Below, piece by piece: positions 55,621 to 64,000 of a stretch of DNA of 64,000 nucleotides. Source of the stretch: Costus lasius (taxonomy: Eukaryota > Streptophyta > Magnoliopsida > Zingiberales > Costaceae); NCBI GenBank assembly GCA_027563935.2, contig CM050446.2, positions 121,660,499 to 121,724,498 of the forward strand, read 5' to 3'. The position numbers and the translations under genes are program-made. Position 1 is the stretch's first letter, and each line of letters begins with the position of its first letter. Under the pieces are notes generated by a model, which was given only the letters and a program-made list of their open reading frames with translations, had not been told where the DNA came from and did not search any database.

Positions 55621-56494
55621 AATTTTTATAAAAATTCCATGCGTTGCATAGGCTTTCATGCTCTAGCACTCAACTCATCTCGTTAAAATTAGATGGAAGC
55701 CAGAAGGTTAAGGGCCATTGCTCACTCTTTCTCGCGTAGGTATTTAAAATTTTATTTTATTTTGGATCAGTCAACTCGTTCTATCACTAAAAGTTTAGTA
55801 GTCTTCCTTTTCAAAATTTTGCTCAGACGCTGAATGTGTCAGCCAGCCGAGTACCAAGAGAGTAAGAAAAGATGGCAGGAAAAGAGTCTAATGGTAAATG
55901 TGTTGGGAGAATCAGACAATGTTTCCTAGACTACACCCTAGTGAAATCCGTCACCTGGCTGCAGGGGAACCACTAAACCAAAAATAAAAGATAAAAAACT
56001 TAGCAACATCTTTTGCCAGCACCAATTTCTGCAATGAATGAGAGGATAACTAGCGTGACAATATAAGTTGCTTTGTGCAGTGTGGCAATATGAACAAAGA
56101 TAGACATGGAACTGTAAGCCCAAATCATATCGGCATAAAAAAAATCTCACAGAATGATTAACAAAGCAGAATTTGATTAAGGCAGAAAATAATTCCGACA
56201 AAACGGGCAACGGCAAAAAACAATCCAAACACATCTCCATATGTAGTGTAGAGGTCACATCGCACGTAACACAGTAAAAATAGTTTACATAGTCCTTGGA
56301 ATAAGCAAACAAAACATCCCTTGCTACTTTCCTACACAAGTTGCACATAAGTTTGATGACCATAATTCCACTCAAATACACGACACATTGACACTATGGT
56401 ACAAATGCATGAGTTTAAGATACTAGGCATCTAATATTTTACATGAACGAAAAATTCTAGAACCAAATATATTTTTCTTTGTAAAACTCTTACT
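55621..56494. other. Intergenic DNA, nothing recognised
   Basis: A minus-strand open frame at 55938-56381 (147 codons, Cys/Leu-rich) has no start-context, splice or family support. I see no RNA gene or transposon ends here. Confidence 0.4.
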
Positions 56495-56586
56495 AGCTGT
56501 TACGGACAGAACTTCAATACCAATTTTCCCTTCAAACCACAGCTGTTACGGACAGAACTTCAATACCAATTTTCCCTTCAAACCAC
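56495..56586 (+). repeat. 46-bp perfect tandem duplication
   Basis: AGCTGTTACGGACAGAACTT... starts at 56495 and 56541, and the two copies are identical as far as I can see. Confidence 0.95.
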
Positions 56587-57199
56587 AGGTTCAAAACCAA
56601 CTGGAAGCAAGCGGGTAGTGAGGGAATAAAGTGATGATTCCAGAATTTACTATTAGTTCCTCTCTTCCTCACCTCAACCCGCAACGAATTGGCCTCACAT
56701 CAACTATACTCACAGCCCAAACCTCCTCTGCCCAATCATCACTACTCTCTTATTTTTCTTTTCCGGCTCACCTCTCGTTTCTTTTAGCCAACTTTTATAA
56801 GATTACAACATATACACATCCCATCTCTATACATGATTTCCTCACATCTCTCTTTTCCCATACAAGCATGGACAAAACAAGGTAGAAGCGGGAGGTGTTC
56901 AAGCACCTCAGCAAGGGTAATTAGCAGCTTGATAGTAGCAGTGGAATCCAAGTAACAAGAAGAATATTAGACCCGGACAACCACGCAGAATGGCCACGAT
57001 AGCAAATTAAATGCCAAGTAACAAAATCAACCAGGAAGTTGGAGCTCTGCTCCTTAGCTACCACAAGTACGAAAAACCAAAACCATAGCACTAGCTAGGC
57101 TTGACATAACCACAAAACATATCAAACGAGGATAAACTGAATAAGAGCCTCAACAAAACAAGTCATGGGATGAGGCACACCCTCATCCAAATCAACCAG

Positions 57200-58723
57200 A
57201 AACCCAACAAGGAACTCCAAAAAACTCAAAGGTATCCGGGGGAATGGAGATAGTATACCTAGCCCAAGTTAGGGCTGCTCCATCCAGAGATGTTGCTCAC
57301 GAACAGAGCCTCCACACTTCCAAGAGGAAGGTAATCAGCTGCAAAAGACCCGACTCCAAGATAGGGGAAGTAGGAGATCAGCTAGAGGAAGACCCACGGG
57401 TGGTAGGAAAGATCAAGCGTTACCGCCCTTTGAGCTCAAGAGTGAGCTATGCTCTTCCGGGCTCGAGCTGGCTTCCGAAAGTCTCGTCGACGGCTGGAAG
57501 GGACCAAACGAGGAAGCCCTAAAGCTGGTGACAGAAAATTGCCCAGGAGTCGCCTCCTGGACTTGATTGCGCAAGAGAGCAAGAGCTGCTGCCAAGAGAG
57601 AATGCTAGGTGTCACACATGCATGCCTCCAAGTCTCAGCCCAAAGACTAAATGCTTCGACAAAATCCCGCTAAAACTTAACCCTCAAATAGGCTAGAATG
57701 CTAGTCAAAATAAATCAAAATCCCAACTTAACTTACCTTTGATCCCCATTCATCTAAGTCTTAGCAGCCTCCTCAATCACCTCTCTATGTCAACCAACAA
57801 GGCCTAGCAATATGTATAAACCCGCGGGAGGGAATCAGCTACACCGGGTCCTCACGCCAACTAGCCCTTGAGCCAGACTGCCGCCTCTGGCTCATCCTCT
57901 CCTTAGACCGAATTGGAGAGCAGGGCCATCCCTGATCCGACTGCCCTTAGAGACTTATGTTGCCCCGGTCCATGACCAAACGAGCTACTGGTCAACCAAC
58001 AACTACCTAGTATGGGTCAATAAGCTGACATGTTCGATTGAGCCAAGTATGACGATGCGTCCATCGTCTCCGTGGCCTCAGTCTCCCCCGCACCCGTCTC
58101 TCGGGCCCTAGCGTCCTACCACTGAGACCAGTATTAACACCTCGTAGTGCGCCTAACTCTTTCGGCCTGACCCCGTGTTCAGGCTAGACCTGTGTCGTGC
58201 CACGCTTCCACGCGCCAGGCTCGCTCCCACAAGTCGATACGCTTTTGTGCTCTAGGACTCGTGGTCGCTTGCCGCACATTAGTTCGTGGTCTCGGGTACA
58301 ATCTTGTCATCGGAACACGGCAGCCCGCTGCCTACTTGGAAGGACACACTACACTACATAGTCTCATCGCCAGGCGGCTTATCGCATCGGTCCGCTCAGT
58401 CCATCGAGCATAAATCCATCCACTTAGTCCTTCAATCGAATGGCCACACTAGTCCATCAGTGTGGTTACCTTGGCACAATGAGAACACTGGTCCGTCAGT
58501 GTCTCAATAATAAATATGAGTACACCCACAATCCATCGGGGGTCTCATATGTAAGGAGGGGATTCCCATATATAGATAATCTGAGTCCGACTATAACCGA
58601 AACTCGTGCCAAGTTCTGGACTCCATCGTCCAAGTGATCCACGCCTAAGGGCGAGACATGATCACACGAAGAAAACAAAAGATAACCATAAAAAATCAAC
58701 GTCCAAGTATCGGGGCGGTTACA
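57200..58723 (-). repeat. Possible degenerate LTR or other retroelement segment
   Basis: The block is GC-richer than its surroundings and ends on the right in a sequence that reads TGTAACCGCCCCGATACTTG on the minus strand, a start often seen in plant gypsy LTRs. It stops about 260 bases from the SEN54 stop codon. I found no primer-binding site and no matching left end, so it may be a solo or truncated LTR. The open frames inside carry no known domain. Confidence 0.3.
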
Positions 58724-58983
58724 CTAGCCATGTTACAAATGTTAGAAATATGAAAGTGCAAACCATATAAAAGGCATCAAGTTTTTTTCCCTTTTATCCA
58801 AGTACATGGTACAAGAACGGAGTTAAATAAATCTATTAGTAAAGTGGACATGTCATGAAGGAAATAAAAAATGTCATAAAAAATACATATCACTCGCAAC
58901 ATTTCATGTTCTCATAAATATAGCTTATCTCACATGTGGCCGACTCATGACTAGGATAGCTTTGTTAACAAATCACTATTCAA

Positions 58984-59896
58984 TCAGGGTAAAGTTGGCA
59001 GTGTTTCTTTATCAAACGAAAAGAAACTGACCCGTCCATGGTCAATGTAACAAAACTTCAAGGGCAAATCATAAAAGTTCTTTTCAAGACATTCTAGTTC
59101 TGACCTTGAAGGTGGTTTCTCACTGGCAAACAAAAGAGATAAATGAAATTGTGTAAATTTAGCGATACAAAAAAGAGCAAAGATTTAGAAAGCTACATGC
59201 GTTGGTTTACTCCCAGCTTACAATATGATATATTAGAAAAATTAAACACGAAAGAAATATCAGATCTAAGAAACAGTATTGTGCAGATAATTATTTCCTC
59301 TTACACGAGTCATGTCAACAATAACTAGAAACAGATTATCACAAAATATTCATAATTCAAATATCCAATCAAAACTAAATGAAACTCAGTTATATGCACT
59401 AAGAAATAACAAGTACTCCCCAAATGCAATCATGCGATTAAACTGATAAATGCATTCCAAACAACACCAACAGTGGTAGCAACAAATATTCAGGTTGTAC
59501 AAAATTTGAAGCATTATACATAGCATTTCTGTAAGGACATGCGCATAAATAGCTGTAATATCAACGAGAAATAAATTGACTTGTGTGTAACTGTGTATCA
59601 ATGTGCTTACCGATCTTGTGCAGAGTGTGACATGAAGCATATTGAGTCGAAAATCTCAAAGCACCAACAATGAAAATCCCTACTGCATGTAAACATTTAT
59701 TTTGCCAAGGAGAAACATCAAAGTTCTAATTTGAAATCTTAGGTTTCTAAATTTCTTACTTTAATTAACTTCAAATTTTAATAAAACCATTAGAAATGTA
59801 TAATATTTGTAAATTTTCTATTCTTAGTCTCTATCTATTTCTATTTTGGTAATTCTTCCTAAACCAAATAGTAAAATATGAGATATCGTTTCATCC

Positions 59897-59983
<87 letters not shown>

Positions 59984-62900
59984 TCCAAGATTTTATAGTG
60001 TTAGATATTTAGATATTAATTGAGAAGAATAAATCTTTAGATAACAAATTGAGATGAAATAATAAAGTTTTGAAAATAAATTTACTAGGCAGGGAGACCA
60101 AAATGACAAGAAAATATGTTGATCTTTAAGAACCAATTTTAGAAAATAAATGTTTATGGGTCAAACTAATAAAAGTAGCAATATTTAGGGATAAAATTGG
60201 AAAAATGAACTTCAATAACAAATCATTAAAATAAAACTTTAGGGGCAGACTAAAGAGAAATATTAAACTTTAGAGACTAAATTAATAAAATAATAATAAA
60301 AAAGATCAAAATTTCAAGCTCAAGAGCCCGACTAAAAAAAAATAAAATTAAGAACTCAGTTCAAAACAAAAATTATAAAAGTAAGAAGAGATATTAACAA
60401 TGAGGGGCCAAGTTGAGTTTTACTAAATTTTTGAACCAAACTAATAAAGATACAAATTTTATGGAACAAGACTGAAAAAAGTTACATACTTTTAAAAGAT
60501 CAAATTTGAAAATTAAAATACACATGATATTTGTTAAGAAAATCCATAAAATATTTTAGAATTCTATTGATGTATAAATTCAGAGCAATCCAAACACTGT
60601 ATTTGAAAGGTAAAATTTTGAAGTCCATTTATCTGCCAAATTCATCATTATCCAAACACAACCTTGGGGTAAAATATTGTGTTAAGAATACTTTTAGGGG
60701 AAATAATATTGATTATCTTCCTTAATGGTTCAAGGGAAATTTATAGAAAAAAAATATATGCTTAGCTACCTTGATAAACACAGAAGGAAACTTGGATCGC
60801 CAGGAGAAGATTTTCTGAACTTGCTATTAGGAAGGTATACATTAAACATTGGCTTCAAGTTGTTAATTTGCATGCCTTCTAATAAGTTTGAAAGTCTATC
60901 TTCCACTTCAACACAAGTTCCTCCCTTACTTTCAGATGGATAATTGGAGCTGGGGCAGATTCTATCATTCTTGGATGTCCAAGAGATTCCATGCCGCTGA
61001 ACTATGTAGCCGAGTAATTTCAAGTACTTATATGCCTCAAAAGACTCCCAGGAATATCCAGTATTCAAACCTGCAAACTTTCTATAAATATCTCCAAGAC
61101 TAAATGTCATGTCATCTGGACTTGTTAGAATCAATGCTCCCCTTTCAGCCAAGAACCTTAAAAGAAAAGAAATCCGTTCAAATTTATTTGCAGAGTAAAT
61201 TATTTTCAGTTATTATAAAACTGAGTTGAAATATGTTTAAGTTCATGCATGTAATTATCCAACATGTGTAAGGCAAGCATTCTGTGCCGAGACTTAAAAA
61301 ATGAGTAAGGATGTAAACAATACAATTCAAATATACTTGCATCCCAATAGATTTTATAGACAAAAGTTCATCAAACTTAGAGAAATTACATTACACAAGA
61401 GGGATGCTAGTATGTAAAGATTACAAAGACACAACACACAGGTGATCATTTTTAAGACTGTCATTATCTTAGTAGTTTGATTAATTAAGTTAGTTGTATG
61501 TTATTGGGAAGGTTTGTATGATTAGCATTTATAACCAAAAGATGTTTTAATAAGCTTAAACTTTGTGAACAAGGTAAAATTAATTGAACGAAATGAAGTT
61601 TTCTTTGAGGGAAAGAAATTAGATATAAAATATCTTATTTATCTAATATGTGGGGTATTTTTATCTTTTCATGTGTGTTTTTACTCAATTCCCAAGACTC
61701 CATCCAACTTGGGCAGAATCAAACTGAGAAAAATACCTCAGTTTTTGTAAAATATAATTCTCCTTTCTTTCCTTGTAGTTTTCCACTCTAAGTTAATCAC
61801 GATGTGAGTGTAGTGTCAAAAATGTTTAACTAATCTAGGATGATTAAGTGGCTTGTGTAGACAAGTTAATAGTTTGTTGTCAAAAGTATAATCATTTCTT
61901 GAAAGAAAATATAAAGATATTAAAGTAACTCATATAATAATCATGCCACCAAAATGTTCAAGATTAGGAAGCTCCAGCATGTAATATCCTAAGTTTAGTC
62001 CCACATTGGAAGTAGAAGAAAAGATTATATGATATATAAGACTTAGTCGACTTGCTATTGTTAACTTAGGCTTACGCATTTTAATAGATTGAGTCACATT
62101 GCAAATCGGCTCACCAAGTTAATAAATAATTTGCTTACTAAGTGGGTTATGATACAACCATTCTTGCGTGGGCTTGAGACATTACTTTTGATGTTTTGAG
62201 AAGCTTGACTAGGTGTTTCTGAGTTATTCACAACCAAGGTTTTGAATTTGATCTGGTATAGTGTACCAGTCCGATACATATAAACATTTCAATACTAGAT
62301 GTATCAACATAGCATGATACACGAGTTAGGATTCCTCTCAAGCCGGTGTGTACCACAAAAACTGATCAATTCAGACCAGTTTTTTAAACATTATTCATAA
62401 CATATGTCCGTATATTAGGTATACTTCACAATTTTGAAGAAAGTAATATACTCAATGCTCGTAGAGAAGCAAATTCTGTTGTTAATTGGTTGGTTAGCCT
62501 TGTTAAGGAAACTCAATCAACCTAATAACAAATTCTTCAAACTTCCCCTCATCTTTTGGTGTGATATTAGCCTCAAATGTTAGATGCATAGTTTGTAATG
62601 TCTTGGTTACTAATATATATTTTTCCTTTGTATAAAAGAAACAACATAACATTAGAACCTGCAAAAGCAAACATATATATACAAATTCACAACCAGCAAG
62701 ACATTCATTTGCAAACAGAATGATTGCGTTATAGATTCAATGACAATAACTAAATCCTCATGTAGAACATCAAGGTTTGATTGAACAAATAAATAAATTT
62801 TTTAAAAAAACAAATCGTATTATAGAAAAGTGGAAAAAAAAGACACGTTGTTCAGTAGTCTTAATAACCACATGCAGAATAAATTGACTATTCAAATCAA

Positions 62901-63291
62901 ATCGGGAAAGCATCATATTAGTTGATGAGCCAATAGCATGATTAAATAATGACTTACAAGATTTCTTCAATATGGCAATAGAGTTTGCCATTCCTAACAA
63001 CTCCAATGGTGGTCCACATGCTTCCCTTCTTTTCAATTATCTCCCCCATACCCATCTCCTCATTCCACTTAGCCTTAGATATTTCACTCCTTTTGTTCAA
63101 GTACCAAGCACAAGTTTGCATTATATCTTTTGATGGGAGGAATATAAATTTTGCCCAAAAAGCAAGAGAATGTACCTGAACTGAGGTCTGGAAGGACAAG
63201 GCTTATTGATTCCATTAGAAAGGAAAGGGTTTCGATGGTGTTCCTCTTCCTCTTCTTCATCCTTCACTCCTTGCCCTCCATTTCTTGCCAT
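58984..63291 (-). CDS. SEN54: tRNA-splicing endonuclease subunit SEN54 homologue, 4 exons, 257 aa
   Basis: Exons on the minus strand: 63291-63176, 63089-62958, 61156-60770, 59122-58984. All junctions are GT-AG, all three introns are phase 2, and the 774-nt sum is in frame. After an acidic N-terminus (KDEEEEEEHH) exon 2 gives the Sen54 N-domain core SKAKWNEEMGMGEI, KKGSMWTT, GVVRNGKLYCHIEEIL. It continues in exon 3 as FLAERGALIL and YKYLKLLGYIVQRHGISW. The C-terminal domain has VYLPNSKFRKSSPGDPSFLL and ends KFCYIDHGRVSFFSFDKETLP. The family subunit is structural, pairing with Sen2 (Sen15-Sen34 on the other side) to position introns in pre-tRNA. It is short compared with fungal and animal Sen54 because the central linker is missing, which is usual for plants as far as I recall. 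Confidence 0.92.
59902..59980. repeat. (TA)n microsatellite, about 40 units
   Basis: A 79-base uninterrupted alternating AT tract lies in intron 3 of the SEN54 gene. It is long enough to be highly length-variable and to form cruciforms. Confidence 0.97.
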
Positions 63292-63303
63292 GGTTCTTAT
63301 CAA

Positions 63304-64000
63304 CGAGAAAATTGAAGTTAATATAATAGACAGTGATTAAATATGAAATTAAGGAGTGAGCTCCACCAGATGGTACCATCGCTGCAGTTTGTACAATCCG
63401 AAAGTTACCACCAATTTAGTGGAAAAATCAATTACCCTAAAATTATGCATCAAAGGCATCTGATAAGGAAAAAGGAACAAAACTATCTACAACAACCACA
63501 ATTTTAGGCATCTGTCGCCCATGGCTTCGCTTGTATGTCTTCTCTATACAAGCAATCACATGAAAAGCATGTGAGAAAAGGAACTCTCAGGAGCCAAGTT
63601 CTCAAGAGACTTCAAATAGAGAACTCTATAAAGATAAATCCAGAGAGAATACCCTTGGGAGATGGCTCTAAGAAGAACTCTCCAGAGATAGCTTTTGATT
63701 ATGTGCCTCCGAACAAAAGCCCTCAATTGAGAAGACTTCCGCAAAATGTGCTAGGCATTAAGACCTCAGACCAAAGCCACAGAAAGGAACCAAACATACG
63801 GCTCATCTGTCATCAAGCGATTAGAATCACAATTTACAAGCGATTAGAATCACAATTTACTAATAGCTACAGAGTTCAATTAAAAGAAACTAGATCACAT
63901 AGATTACCTCACTAAAACATTGTCATTGATAATGTAAAACTACCTTATACTTGGTAACACATAATTATTGGCCTTATGAATAGAATGTGACAAGGGAACA
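63304..64000. other. Upstream flank of SEN54
   Basis: This holds the SEN54 promoter side. A plus-strand frame of 126 codons at 63535-63915 is basic and unlike any family I know. A 23-base direct repeat (AAGCGATTAGAATCACAATT...) occurs at about 63816 and 63838. No TATA box is obvious. Confidence 0.45.

Noticed and set aside
55938..56381. 147-codon Cys/Leu-rich minus-strand frame
   Set aside because: No family resemblance, no plausible start context or neighbouring exons; typical of AT-rich chance frames.
63535..63915. 126-codon plus-strand frame upstream of SEN54
   Set aside because: Basic composition with an internal 23-base direct repeat and no recognisable domain; it overlaps the divergent promoter side of SEN54.

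Overview
This window is nuclear DNA from a flowering plant. It has GT-AG introns, long AT-rich non-coding stretches and several classes of plant transposon. The GC-rich exons of the shorter genes, beside an AT-rich multi-intron housekeeping gene, suggest a monocot, but I cannot name the species. No bacterial-type systems (operons, CRISPR) are present.

Five host genes are well supported, all with reading frames that I checked across every splice junction. (1) 5821-27868 (+): a URB2/NPA2-type nucleolar ribosome-biogenesis gene, 10 exons, 2071 codons, spread over 22 kb. (2) 29583-30749 (+): an intronless DUF7870-type membrane-anchored protein with uORFs in its leader. (3) 31431-32702 (-): an intronless secreted pepsin-like aspartic protease of the AED3 type. 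(4) 42035-44315 (+): a three-exon DUF620 protein. (5) 44807-45601 (-): a four-exon X8/CBM43 GPI-anchored callose-binding protein (PDCB type). A sixth, 58984-63291 (-), is the tRNA-splicing endonuclease structural subunit SEN54, four exons and 257 aa.

Much of the rest is mobile DNA. From left to right: a Ty3/gypsy element on the minus strand (RT-RNase H, protease, gag, primer-binding site and a 1.8-kb LTR, 1-5025; the other half is outside the window). URB2 intron 2 holds a complete but dead hAT transposon (9448-13614) with an 8-bp target duplication, itself cut by a Tourist/PIF-Harbinger MITE (11039-11459). URB2 intron 4 holds a strongly decayed gypsy gag-pro relic. URB2 intron 7 holds a 358-bp foldback MITE. 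At 33975-37400 an Athila-like gag relic is followed by three successive tandem-repeat arrays. At 46138-46685 lies a hAT-type MITE full of short palindromes. At 46803-48088 lies a Pack-MULE carrying a RING-H2 (BRH1-like) gene piece whose zinc ligands have mutated. At 48346-50338 lie the LTR, primer-binding site and leader of an LTR retrotransposon on the minus strand. From 50.3 to 58.7 kb there is no convincing gene, only repeats and transposon ends.

The host genes do not form a pathway cluster. URB2 and SEN54 both act in RNA maturation, but they are 31 kb apart and this is probably coincidence. The most interesting items are the Pack-MULE with its selectively lost zinc ligands, the nested hAT/MITE in the 7-kb URB2 intron, the three-tier tandem-repeat block next to the Athila relic, and the uORF region in front of the DUF7870 gene.
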